Program-made: the position numbers and the translations under genes
Shown: one piece after another, positions 1-7,047 of the stretch
How the letters are laid out: every line of letters starts with the position of its first letter
Numbering within the stretch: position 1 is the first letter of the stretch
DNA from: Bacteroidota bacterium
GTDB lineage: Bacteria > Bacteroidota > Bacteroidia > Chitinophagales > Chitinophagaceae
Direction of reading: 5' to 3'
Assembly (NCBI GenBank): GCA_029778965.1
Contig: JAKPBL010000476.1
Span: 1 to 14,344 of the forward strand
Length of the DNA: 14,344 bases
The notes under the pieces: model-generated
What the model was told of the DNA's origin: nothing
Database searches by the model: none
What the model saw: only the letters and a program-made list of their open reading frames with translations

Positions 1-45
1 ATCGGGAAAACTTCACCGGCTTTTCCTACAGGCCGGGCATACACA

Positions 46-909
46 TTACCCCCGCCTGTTTTTCTTTTTTTGCTGCGGGTAATTTTTCTCCCAATCTTCG
101 CGGGTGATTATAAACAGGCTGTTGTTTACGCAATTCCATACCGATACATGGTTCTGCGCTACTACCATATAGCTATCCCAGCGCGCGAATTTCTGGTAAA
201 GCAATAGCGTAGCGATATCGGTGGCTGTAATGAATTCGCCGGAGGAAGGCTGGTGGGAATGAATGCCTTTGACCGGGTCATTGATATGCGTGGGGTCAAA
301 CTCGGCCGTCATGAGGTTGTTGTGAAGCTTTTTTGATGAGACCAGTTCATTCTGCGTATTGAAATGCAGCAGCAGGTCGTTGCCGAAAATGATCAGTCCG
401 TTTGATTTGGGTCCCGTGAGCACATACACTTTTCTTTCGCTGCCATTGATCAGCGGAACGATATTCAGGCTTGTATTTTCATAGAGGTCGACCAGGTTTT
501 CTTTTTGCAAAGCGGCGTAAGCGGCTGTACGTAACAGATAGTAATCTTTCTCGATCGCTGTCATTTCTCTTTCTGCCAGGTCGGTGCGGGCCTTTTTTGG
601 ATTGAAGGAGCTGTCGAGCGTTACGGTGCCGATTATCCGTGGATTGCTACCCTTGTTAATGAAAGCACAGATAAAGGCGTTGTTTTCCCGGTAAGAAAAA
701 TAGCCGCCAATATTGCCGGTCTCCTTGTATTTGTCGATAAAAAGGTCGGTTGCATGCCAGGAAGTGATCTCCGACTGGTAGATGCGCGTTCCCTCTGCTT
801 TCAGGCTGTCGGAAACGGCGGTCAGGTCTTGCGCCAACGCAGTGGCGGAAGCGAATACGGCTACGGCTGCCAACCAGGTTTTTCCGGGGATATGCTTTCT
901 CGGATTCAT
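46..909 (-). CDS. Secreted protein with JAMM-like HSH...D motif, function unknown
   Basis: The 287-residue product starts with a basic N-terminus, a hydrophobic stretch (about residues 12-24) and an ATALA-Q cleavage site near residue 26, so it is probably exported to the periplasm. The middle (about 50-200) looks like a mixed alpha/beta domain I do not recognise. Near the C-terminus, H217-S-H219 is followed by T228-A-T-D231, which resembles the metal-binding H-S/T-H...S-x-x-D signature of JAMM/MPN+ (JAB) hydrolases, also seen in bacterial DUF4329-type domains. Thr replaces the usual Ser, and the spacing from the second His to Asp is 12 rather than about 11. The tail is basic (KKKNRRG). It is the last of three minus-strand genes but lies 139 bp below the cupin gene, so it may have its own promoter. 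Export is fairly sure; the metalloprotease idea is inference. Confidence 0.75.
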   Translation of the reverse strand: MNPRKHIPGKTWLAAVAVFASATALAQDLTAVSDSLKAEGTRIYQSEITSWHATDLFIDKYKETGNIGGYFSYRENNAFICAFINKGSNPRIIGTVTLDSSFNPKKARTDLAEREMTAIEKDYYLLRTAAYAALQKENLVDLYENTSLNIVPLINGSERKVYVLTGPKSNGLIIFGNDLLLHFNTQNELVSSKKLHNNLMTAEFDPTHINDPVKGIHSHQPSSGEFITATDIATLLLYQKFARWDSYMVVAQNHVSVWNCVNNSLFIITREDWEKNYPQQKKKNRRG

Positions 910-925
910 ATTTCAAGGCCGGCGG

Positions 926-958
926 GCCGGCTTTGTATGGGTATCGGTCAAAGCCGGC
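926..958. repeat. 10-bp perfect inverted repeat upstream of the secreted protein gene
   Basis: GCCGGCTTTG (926-935) and CAAAGCCGGC (949-958) are perfect reverse complements around a 13-nt loop. A further GGCCGGC copy at 918-924 overlaps the left side. The hairpin lies between two minus-strand genes, 17 bp before the ATG at 909. No T-run follows it on the minus strand, so it is a poor intrinsic terminator. It could be an operator or a 5'-UTR hairpin; its role is unknown. Confidence 0.5.
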
Positions 959-1048
959 TATTTATTGTGACCGGAGGCCGTTTTTTATTACATATTCCAC
1001 CCGCTTACGCGCATACAGGCTGGCCGGGCGACGGCAGGCGCGCCCGGA

Positions 1049-1606
1049 TCAGAACGCCAGCGGCGGCCCCACTACCTGCATGTCGTGCTGAGCGAAAATA
1101 GCGGCGCCCTGCGCGGGGGTGGGGACTGCGGTGAGTGCACCTATCGCCCGGAAGAAGTCTTCCATCTTGCCTGCGGGCTGAAACATAAAATACATGCTGC
1201 CGGTATCGCTGGTCTGGGCGAAGCAATGTGGTAACCGTCGCGGCAGGAAGATGGTATCGCCCGCCTGCAGCCGGAATTGTTCGCCGCCTACTTCGAAGAG
1301 GTATTCTCCAGTTACGACGAAGAATATTTCGTCCTGGTGGAGATGATAGTGCTTCGGCGGGCCTCCCTTTTCTTTTCCTTCGTAGAAGAAAATAGCCAGT
1401 TGATTGCCGGTGTCTTTGGCTGAAATTTTTATGTCGTTGGGGCTTTTGCCGCCCAGCATGGTTTTTTCGCCGAAGCGGCTGTCGCCTTGTTTCACCACAA
1501 ACGGTTTTTGGGTGTCGGTGTCTGCCGGCCAGTTCAGCCGCTGGCGGGCCATGGCTACCGCCGGAACTACGATCGCGGCGCTGCCGAGGAATGTTCGCCT
1601 TTGCAT
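1049..1606 (-). CDS. Tat-exported cupin-domain protein
   Basis: The 185-residue protein opens with MQRRTFLGS, a twin-arginine signal, then a hydrophobic stretch ending AVAMA near residue 20, which points to folded export through Tat. The core is a single cupin barrel. Motif 1 is seen as G82 through H86-x-H88-x4-E93-x6-G100, and motif 2 as G116-x5-P122-x4-H127, so all four usual metal ligands (two His, Glu, His) are present and a bound metal is expected. Substrate and reaction cannot be read from the sequence; cupins range from dioxygenases to simple binding proteins. It lies 57 bp downstream of the AraC-type regulator gene on the same strand, so the two may be co-transcribed. The start is the only ATG that gives the Tat motif. 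Confidence 0.85.
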   Translation of the reverse strand: MQRRTFLGSAAIVVPAVAMARQRLNWPADTDTQKPFVVKQGDSRFGEKTMLGGKSPNDIKISAKDTGNQLAIFFYEGKEKGGPPKHYHLHQDEIFFVVTGEYLFEVGGEQFRLQAGDTIFLPRRLPHCFAQTSDTGSMYFMFQPAGKMEDFFRAIGALTAVPTPAQGAAIFAQHDMQVVGPPLAF

Positions 1607-1663
1607 TTTTTATTGCAATATGCGGTCAGGCGAAGACGGTGCACTGGTAAGAACGCGACATTC

Positions 1664-2497
1664 TTAAAAAATATCCACCTCACCGAAAAGCCTTTCAGGA
1701 GCCGACATATCGGTCAGGTGGAAATCAGCGGGCGTTTGCCCGGTGAAATCATGATAATCGCGTACCAGGTGCTGGTAATCATAATAACCGCAATGCAGTG
1801 CAATGCTGAGCCAGTCTTTTGCCGGATGCATATTCTTCATGCGAAAGGCTTTCTCAAAACGGGCGAGGCGGGCAAAGTATTTGGGAGAAACGCCCATTCG
1901 CTCGCGGAATTTTCGTTCAAACTGGCGTATGGAAAGGCAGGATGCGCGCGCCAGCCAGTCGACCGAATAATTCTCCGCGTGGCTGATCAGGCGCTGGCAG
2001 GCAGCATCGAGCCGGTGGGCGTCGAGTGCTTTTTTCTTGATGACCCGCAGCAGGAAGCTGTCGGCAACCCCAATCATTTCGTTATAGGTTTTGCAATCGC
2101 ACAACTGCCGGTTAACGAGTGCTGTTTCTCCCGGAAAAAAATCATTGGCATCCAGATAGCTGTTGGCGATTTCCTCAGATGGAATACCTGTTAAGCGGAA
2201 AAGAGCGCCCGGTGTGAATACAATCTGCAGCAGCAGAAAATCCTGTCCTACATAACGATTGGTCACTTCGGTCAACTGCCCGAAAAGAACTGCATGCAGC
2301 CTGCCCGTTTTTGTATTACTCCGGCTAAATTCCACCTGTTCATAATCGCGCGGGTAAAAGCTCAGGCAATGTTCGGGTCGCGGAGGATAGGCTTTGCAGG
2401 GAGTAATAGGCAGGTTGTCAAACCTGAAATGCACGATGCGGTACACGCGTACAAATTCGCGCAGGAACAGGTTCGGGGATGGCTGGTAGAATATCAT
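1664..2497 (-). CDS. AraC-family transcriptional regulator
   Basis: The 277-residue cytoplasmic DNA-binding protein has an unrecognised N-terminal sensor domain (about 1-155) and a C-terminal AraC/XylS double helix-turn-helix (about 165-262). The first helix-turn-helix is near VDWLARASCLSIRQFERKF (179-197). The second is near LSIALHCGYYDYQHLVRDYH (230-249), followed by the family signature FTGQTPADF (251-259). The N-terminal half resembles the DUF6597-type domain common in Bacteroidota AraC proteins, with a PP-x-PEHCLSFYPRD segment at 38-51. It is divergent from the FMN reductase gene and is followed on its own strand by the cupin gene, so these two are the obvious candidate targets. The inducer is unknown. 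Confidence 0.9.
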   Translation of the reverse strand: MIFYQPSPNLFLREFVRVYRIVHFRFDNLPITPCKAYPPRPEHCLSFYPRDYEQVEFSRSNTKTGRLHAVLFGQLTEVTNRYVGQDFLLLQIVFTPGALFRLTGIPSEEIANSYLDANDFFPGETALVNRQLCDCKTYNEMIGVADSFLLRVIKKKALDAHRLDAACQRLISHAENYSVDWLARASCLSIRQFERKFRERMGVSPKYFARLARFEKAFRMKNMHPAKDWLSIALHCGYYDYQHLVRDYHDFTGQTPADFHLTDMSAPERLFGEVDIF

Positions 2498-2683
2498 ACA
2501 AGCTTCCTGTAAGCGTGGCTTTCTAAATATACCATTTTGACAATGATATCTTGCGCGTTTGACGGGAATATGCCGACGATCGTGCCTGCGTGTCTGACAG
2601 CAACCATCGACATGCTTATTGGCTTAATTGTTGCAATTTTGTCGAATTAAGAGCGGGCAGCCGCACTACCATTCAAAACAGTT
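2498..2683. promoter_or_regulatory. Divergent intergenic region with candidate operator
   Basis: This 186-bp gap separates the AraC gene (minus) from the reductase gene (plus) and must hold both promoters. CTTAATT (2623-2629) and AATTAAG (2645-2651) form a perfect 7-bp inverted repeat with a 15-nt spacer, ending 32 bp before the reductase ATG. ACGATCGT (2576-2583) is a separate 8-bp palindrome. I see no convincing Bacteroidota TTTG/TAnnTTTG promoter. The operator role is inference. Confidence 0.4.
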
Positions 2684-3256
2684 ATGGAAAAAACAATTGG
2701 CCTCCTGGTGGGGAGTTTACGAAAAGAATCGTTTTCGGGAAAGATTGCCCGCGCACTGCTGGAGATGACGCCGCCCGGTTTTGCATTCAAGGTTGTTTCG
2801 CTGGCGGATCTGCCCATATACAATGCCGACTTTGACACTGATGGTCAGCCGCCGGCTTCCTATACCGCTTTCCGGGAAGAGGCCAGCAGGGTGGACGGCC
2901 TCATTTTTATAACTCCCGAGTACAACCGGTCTGTGCCGGCGGTATTGAAAAATGCGCTCGATATCGGGTCCAGGCCGGTAGGCAAAAATGTGTGGAAGGG
3001 GAAGCCCGCGATGGTGATCAGCCATTCGCCCGGCAGCTATGGCGGCTTCGGCGCGAACCATCATTTACGCCAGTGCCTCGTGCCCCTGAATGTGCCTGCT
3101 ATGCCGGCGCCGGAACTATATCTCGCCAAAATAGCCGAATCTTTTGATGAGAGCGGCATGATCAAAGACGGCGCCACCAAAGAATTGCTGAAGAAAGGGG
3201 TTGATGCGTATGTGGAATGGTGTGGGCGGTTTTACCCATTGAAAGCCGGCGCATAG
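2684..3256 (+). CDS. NADPH-dependent FMN reductase (ChrR/YieF-like flavoprotein)
   Basis: The 190-residue cytosolic flavodoxin-fold enzyme should transfer electrons from NAD(P)H through FMN to quinones or similar acceptors. Near the N-terminus, GSLRKESFSGKIARAL (10-25) is the FMN-phosphate loop of the FMN_red family. PEYNRSVPAVLKNALD (78-93) is the family's central signature, including the segment that packs on the flavin. SHSPGSYGG (113-121) supplies the isoalloxazine-side loop. Length and motif order match ChrR/YieF-type NAD(P)H:quinone reductases. It is divergent from an AraC-family regulator, an arrangement often seen for electrophile or redox stress genes, but the true substrate is not visible. 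The ATG follows the candidate operator by about 30 bp. Confidence 0.9.
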   Translation: MEKTIGLLVGSLRKESFSGKIARALLEMTPPGFAFKVVSLADLPIYNADFDTDGQPPASYTAFREEASRVDGLIFITPEYNRSVPAVLKNALDIGSRPVGKNVWKGKPAMVISHSPGSYGGFGANHHLRQCLVPLNVPAMPAPELYLAKIAESFDESGMIKDGATKELLKKGVDAYVEWCGRFYPLKAGA

Positions 3257-3354
3257 TTACGGTCAAGATAACCCAGGTTTTCAAAAAGCGGCACTGGCAG
3301 GAAGACTAAAAAAGCCCGAATGACGTTATACTGCCTAAACCTGTCTTTTATTGT

Positions 3355-3813
3355 ATGAGCATCAAAAAAACACTGATTGTTGCCGCCTGCGGCTTTTTTG
3401 CATTGGCACTTTCTTCTTGCGGTAAGAACGACGATAAGCCGAAGTCGTCAAAAACGACACTGCTCACCGATAAGCCATGGAAAATAGTTTCTTTTATCTC
3501 AAAAACCGGCACGGAGTCTGAAGATATATTCAAGACCGGTGAGCAATGTGAAAAAGACAATGTCTTCTTTTTTAAAACCGATAACACCCTGGTGGTGGAA
3601 GAGGGGGCTACAAAATGCGATGCAGACGATCCCGATTTCTATTCGGGTCCCTGGACTTTTACCGACAACGAAACAAAACTGCGTTTTAGCCTGGGAGGCG
3701 ATGACGATGGTATCAGCTTCGTCATAGACGTGCTTTCCGATACGGAATTAAAAGTGATCCTGTTGTATCCCGATGCGCCCGATTACGCCGAAATTGTTAC
3801 ATTCAGGCACTAA
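3355..3813 (+). CDS. Lipocalin-like lipoprotein
   Basis: The 152-residue protein has a lysine-rich start, a hydrophobic segment and a lipobox ALSSC with Cys22 as the probable lipidated residue, so it should be anchored in an envelope membrane. The mature part begins with a short polar linker, then a small beta-rich domain: a LLTDKPWKIVS opening, an FFFKTDNTL strand, and a GPWTF-x(5)-KLRF pair. Two cysteines (C65 and C88) are placed like the conserved pair of Bacteroidota lipocalin-like lipoproteins and may form a disulfide. Such proteins are common in this phylum and few have a known ligand. It stands alone, 98 bp after the reductase gene. The lipoprotein call is strong; the fold is inferred from pattern. 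Confidence 0.8.
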   Translation: MSIKKTLIVAACGFFALALSSCGKNDDKPKSSKTTLLTDKPWKIVSFISKTGTESEDIFKTGEQCEKDNVFFFKTDNTLVVEEGATKCDADDPDFYSGPWTFTDNETKLRFSLGGDDDGISFVIDVLSDTELKVILLYPDAPDYAEIVTFRH

Positions 3814-3828
3814 GTTGCCTTCTAATTT

Positions 3829-4391
3829 ATGTTCGATTTCAGGTGTTTTATACGGTTGCGAAAAAGCTGAACTTCACCCGTGCGGCGAACGATCTCTTTA
3901 TCTCCCAGCCGGCGGGTACCCGTCATATCCAGGAAATAGAAAGTCATTTCAAAGTACAGTTGTTTGAACGCCAGGGGTCACGCATAAAACTGACCGCTGC
4001 AGGCAAACAGTTGCAGCAATATGCCGGAGAGGTGCTTGTGCGCTATCGCCAGCTTGAATTTGACATGGGCCCTTCTTATTAAGAGAGCCGGGCTCCGGCA
4101 CACGCGAAGTGCTGGCCAATGCATTGCGCCGCTGTGGCATAAAAATCAACCAGTTGGTATCCGGAATGCGGATGGGCAATACCGAAAGCCTATCTTCGCC
4201 ATTCCCCCTCGCTTGCTTTTTTGTCGGTGCATGCCATCGCAAAAGAGCTTGAAAACAAAGAGTTCTCGGTTGTTGAGGTTAAGGGACTAAAAATCAACCG
4301 TAGTTTTTATTTCATTGAACCCCAGGGCCACGCTGATGCAGCAGCCGAACTTTTCCGGAAATTTACCGCACATTATAACTTTAGGTTATAG
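3829..4391 (+). pseudogene. Decayed LysR-family regulator gene (N- and C-terminal parts, core deleted)
   Basis: Pieces of one LysR protein lie in order in different frames. ATG at 3829 gives MFDFR, then the frame changes and QVFYTVAKKLNFTRAA (from 3840) begins the winged helix-turn-helix, which reads through LFERQGSRIKLTAAG to RQLEFDM and stops at 4081. From 4070, in another frame, PFLLREPGSGTREVL resumes deep in the effector-binding domain and runs to GNTES (4189). From 4200, in a third frame, HSPSLAFLSVHAIAKEL continues to the natural end and a stop at 4389. About 100-120 residues of the effector domain appear to be missing compared with usual family members of about 300. Three or more separate lesions argue against a sequencing error. 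It ends 32 bp before the cytochrome gene, which its intact ancestor may have controlled. Confidence 0.9.
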
Positions 4392-4423
4392 TCAATTGTC
4401 GCAAAAGATAGCTGATCACAAAT

Positions 4424-5428
4424 ATGTTTATGAAACGACATTGGCCCGCAGTGATAATATTGATAATAGTGACGGTAGTTATTGCCGGTGAGTGCATTTC
4501 GGGGTATCGTAAAAGAGAGGCCGACGATAAGGCTATGGCCGATGTGCGTGCGAATGAGCCGGTCGATACCGCCTGGCGGGGCTGGAGTTATTTTCATATA
4601 CCGCGGCAGGCAGAAGACAGCGACCTGATCTGGTATGGCTATGAGTTGATCGCGCATACGGCGGACTACCTCGGACCAAAGGGCAGCGTCATGCAGATTA
4701 CCAATGGTATGAATTGCCAGAACTGCCATCTCGAAGGCGGTACGGTTCCTTACGGTAACAATTACGGAAAGGTATTCTCTACGTATCCGAAATACCGGGC
4801 AAGAAACCACGGTGTACAAACCATCTATGATCGTATTAATGATTGCCTCGAGCGAAGCCTGAACGGCTGGCAGCTCGACAGCAATTTGCGCGAGATGAAA
4901 GCGATATATGCGTATATGGAATGGCTGGGAAGCGATGTGCCGAAAGGCGCTTCTCCCGGCGGAACCGGGCTGGTGAGATTGCCCTATCTCGACCGCGCTG
5001 CCGACCCTGAAGCGGGTAGAAAAGTGTATGTGAGCCAGTGCCAGAGCTGTCATGGCGTAAACGGCGAAGGGCAGATAAACGGCCAGACTAACGCATATGT
5101 ATATCCGCCGTTATGGGGGCCGCATAGTTACAACGACGGCGCGGGCCTCTTCCGGATCAGCAATTTCGCTGCTTTTGTGAAGAACAATATGCCATTCGGG
5201 ATCAGCTATCAGCACGCTACACTGTCTGATGCGGAAGCCTGGGATGTGGCGGCGTTCGTGAACAGTTGCGAGCGGCCGCATAAAGACCAGTCGGCCGATT
5301 GGAAAGAAATAGCAGACAAACCCATCGACTTCCCCTTCGGCCCTTATGCAGACAGCTTTCCGGAAACGCAGCACAAGTATGGTCCCTTTGAGCCGATCCG
5401 TACCGCTCTTGAGCAGGCATCAAAATAG
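4424..5428 (+). CDS. Di-heme cytochrome c, thiosulfate dehydrogenase (TsdA)-like
   Basis: The 334-residue protein has an N-terminal hydrophobic segment (about 8-22) and two cytochrome c domains, so it acts in the periplasm, perhaps membrane-anchored. Heme sites are C98-QN-C101-H102 and C206-QS-C209-H210. The segment RINDCLERSLNG places Cys141 39 residues after His102, where TsdA enzymes carry their unusual Cys ligand to the active heme. PPLWGPHSYNDGAG and KNNMPFG (Met256, candidate second-heme ligand) are also TsdA-like. TsdA interconverts thiosulfate and tetrathionate; which direction runs here cannot be told. A second in-frame ATG at 4430 is equally plausible as start. AGEC at 21-24 is a poor lipobox because Glu precedes Cys. 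It is the first gene of a three-gene unit, 22 nt before the dsrE-like gene. Family membership is likely, activity unproven. Confidence 0.8.
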   Translation: MFMKRHWPAVIILIIVTVVIAGECISGYRKREADDKAMADVRANEPVDTAWRGWSYFHIPRQAEDSDLIWYGYELIAHTADYLGPKGSVMQITNGMNCQNCHLEGGTVPYGNNYGKVFSTYPKYRARNHGVQTIYDRINDCLERSLNGWQLDSNLREMKAIYAYMEWLGSDVPKGASPGGTGLVRLPYLDRAADPEAGRKVYVSQCQSCHGVNGEGQINGQTNAYVYPPLWGPHSYNDGAGLFRISNFAAFVKNNMPFGISYQHATLSDAEAWDVAAFVNSCERPHKDQSADWKEIADKPIDFPFGPYADSFPETQHKYGPFEPIRTALEQASK

Positions 5429-5450
5429 TTTTACATCCAAAAAATACAAC

Positions 5451-5918
5451 ATGAAAAAAATGATTTTTTGCGGACTGATAGCGGGCTTGCTGATGACCGG
5501 CGCCACTGCACAAACCGCTGGTGATCCCCTGGCCGCCAATGCTGCCTTTACAGGCGCCAAGGCCGAGAAGAAAAAGTATCATGCGATCTATCAGCTCGAT
5601 AACAGTGATCCGAAGGTTATCGAAAAAGCCATCCGCAATATCAACAATGCCCTGGCTGATCCGCGGCTGGTTGGCAAACTTACGGTAGAGCTGGTCACTT
5701 TTAGCGGTGGCACCGAGGCCTGCCTGAAAGGGAACAAGTTCGAAGAAGACCTGAAAAGCCTGGTGGAGAAGGGTGTTGTCATTGCGCAATGCGCCAACAG
5801 CCTGCGCGAACGAAAGATCGAGCGCAGCCAGTTGTATGATTTTATTGCTGTGATCCCAAGCGGAAACGGCGAGCTGATTCTTCGCCAGCAGCAGGGCTGG
5901 GCCATTGTCAAACCCTGA
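5451..5918 (+). CDS. Exported DsrE-family protein
   Basis: The 155-residue product starts MKKMIFCG, has a hydrophobic stretch and a likely cleavage site at ATA-QT (residue 20), so the domain is exported, unlike the cytosolic DsrE and TusD proteins. The mature part fits the DsrE/F (YchN-like) fold: KYHAIYQLD strand, a helix with KVIEKAIRNINNAL, LTVELVTFSGG strand, then VVIAQCANSLRERKI. Cys114 in that last segment matches the conserved DsrE-family cysteine that can carry persulfide in characterised members. A second cysteine (C91) is also present. It sits between the TsdA-like cytochrome (22 nt) and the binding protein (17 nt), which supports a sulfur-related role. An upstream in-frame ATG at 5346 lies inside the previous gene and lacks a signal peptide, so 5451 was chosen. 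Confidence 0.85.
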   Translation: MKKMIFCGLIAGLLMTGATAQTAGDPLAANAAFTGAKAEKKKYHAIYQLDNSDPKVIEKAIRNINNALADPRLVGKLTVELVTFSGGTEACLKGNKFEEDLKSLVEKGVVIAQCANSLRERKIERSQLYDFIAVIPSGNGELILRQQQGWAIVKP

Positions 5919-5935
5919 TATAACAGGAATACAAT

Positions 5936-6850
5936 ATGAAAAAAAATACAGCGGCCCTGGCGGCCCTGCTACTCGCTGCCGGTATCGTAAAGGCCCAGGA
6001 GCACCGCTTCGATCCTCCCTGGAACCAGCCGCCTGAAAGCAAGGTGATGTTCACCATACCAGGAATCGACAATGTGCCTGATCTCTACGGCGATATCAAT
6101 GATCCGCAACTGGTGGTGTTTTTTGCCGGCAACCAGTTCATGTGCGTGGATGAATTGCTGGCGGCGTTTAAAGAAGCCCATTCGCAATACCAGCGTGTGT
6201 TCGCAGAGACCCTGCCGCCGGGTATTCTGGCCAAACAGATAGAAGGCGGATCGCTTACCATCGGCAATATGCGGATCACGCTTCAGCCCGATGTATATAC
6301 CGCCGGCAGATCGCGCATGCTGCAGATGATGCCTTATATGGAAGATACCATTACCTATGCGTATAACCGCCTTGCCATCATGGTGCGGAAAGGCAACCCG
6401 AAAAAAATCACCGGACTGAAAGACCTGGGCCGCAAAGAGGTGCGCGTCAGTATGCCCAATCCCACCTGGGAGGGCATTGGCGGCCGCATTGAAGAAGCCT
6501 ATGTGAAAGCCGGCGGCGAAGCGCTGAAGAAAGCGATCATGCAAACCAAGGTAAACGATGGAAGCACCTATCTTACCCAGATTCATCATTGGCAAACGCC
6601 TTTGCGGGTACTGTATGACCAGAGTGATGCGGGTCCGGTATGGTATTCTGAGGCGCTTTACCAGCAGATGCTCCAGCACCCGGTGGAGTTGGTGCCCATT
6701 CCTGAAAAAGAAAATATCAAGGCTGTTTATATGGCCGCTATCGTAAAAACGACGCCCCATCGCGAAGCCGCTGCGGCATTTGTGGCATTCCTGGCGGGCG
6801 AAAAGGCGCGGGCGATTTACCGGAAGTACGGGTTCACGACGCCTTTATAG
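5936..6850 (+). CDS. ModA-like periplasmic substrate-binding protein (orphan)
   Basis: The 304-residue protein has a clear signal peptide (MKKNTAALAALLLAAG...KA-Q, cleavage near 20) and then a type II periplasmic binding fold. FFAGNQFMCVDELLAAFKEA (62-81) is the usual first strand and helix. NRLAIMVRKGNPKKITGLKDL (144-164) is the hinge-side signature of molybdate/sulfate-type binding proteins, and VSMPNPTWEGIGGR (171-184) follows. The end, AAFVAFLAGEKARAIYRKYGF, is typical of ModA relatives. An N-terminal extension of about 40 residues, rich in proline, is not usual for ModA. No permease or ATPase gene is next to it, so it is either an orphan receptor, delivers ligand to a distant transporter, or serves as a binding partner of the cytochrome and DsrE-like protein. 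The ligand, probably an oxyanion, is inference. Confidence 0.8.
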   Translation: MKKNTAALAALLLAAGIVKAQEHRFDPPWNQPPESKVMFTIPGIDNVPDLYGDINDPQLVVFFAGNQFMCVDELLAAFKEAHSQYQRVFAETLPPGILAKQIEGGSLTIGNMRITLQPDVYTAGRSRMLQMMPYMEDTITYAYNRLAIMVRKGNPKKITGLKDLGRKEVRVSMPNPTWEGIGGRIEEAYVKAGGEALKKAIMQTKVNDGSTYLTQIHHWQTPLRVLYDQSDAGPVWYSEALYQQMLQHPVELVPIPEKENIKAVYMAAIVKTTPHREAAAAFVAFLAGEKARAIYRKYGFTTPL

Positions 6851-6886
6851 CTAAAGCTATTTGCTTCCATATTTTGGTCGAAAACC

Positions 6887-6937
6887 GTAAACAACCAGTT
6901 TTGTGTCTAATTTCTGTATGCAAAACTGTTTGTTTAC
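6887..6937. repeat. 17-bp inverted repeat between convergent genes, possible bidirectional terminator
   Basis: GTAAACAACCAGTTTTG (6887-6903) and CAAAACTGTTTGTTTAC (6921-6937) pair with one mismatch around a 17-nt loop. A third GTAAACA lies just outside at 6956-6962. The element sits in the 197-bp gap between the binding-protein gene (plus, ends 6850) and the DUF1287 gene (minus, ends 7048). The position suits a bidirectional terminator, but the stem is AT-rich and lacks a clean T-run on the plus side. The rest of the gap (6963-7047) shows nothing else clear. Confidence 0.6.
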
Positions 6938-7047
6938 ACAGATCGGTTGTTTTTTGTAAACAAAATGGCTGCGGTTATTTTCCCTGTTGCGAGTATTTGA
7001 TCTCCGCCGAAATAGTCATTGCCCGTCTGTTTTACGTAGGATTCTTC

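Noticed and set aside
10..40. Possible terminator after the first minus-strand gene
   Set aside because: Only about 5 bp of CCGGC/GCCGG pairing with no adequate T-run in the right place.
4373..5053. Minus-strand open frame of 226 codons opposite the cytochrome gene
   Set aside because: The plus strand here carries both CxxCH heme motifs and TsdA-like signatures; the antisense product has no recognisable domain.
5346..5450. Longer N-terminus for the DsrE-like protein
   Set aside because: It overlaps the end of the cytochrome gene and would bury the good signal peptide that starts at 5451.
5969..6760. Minus-strand open frame of 263 codons opposite the binding-protein gene
   Set aside because: It mirrors a clear signal-peptide binding protein and its translation is His/Arg-rich with no family features.
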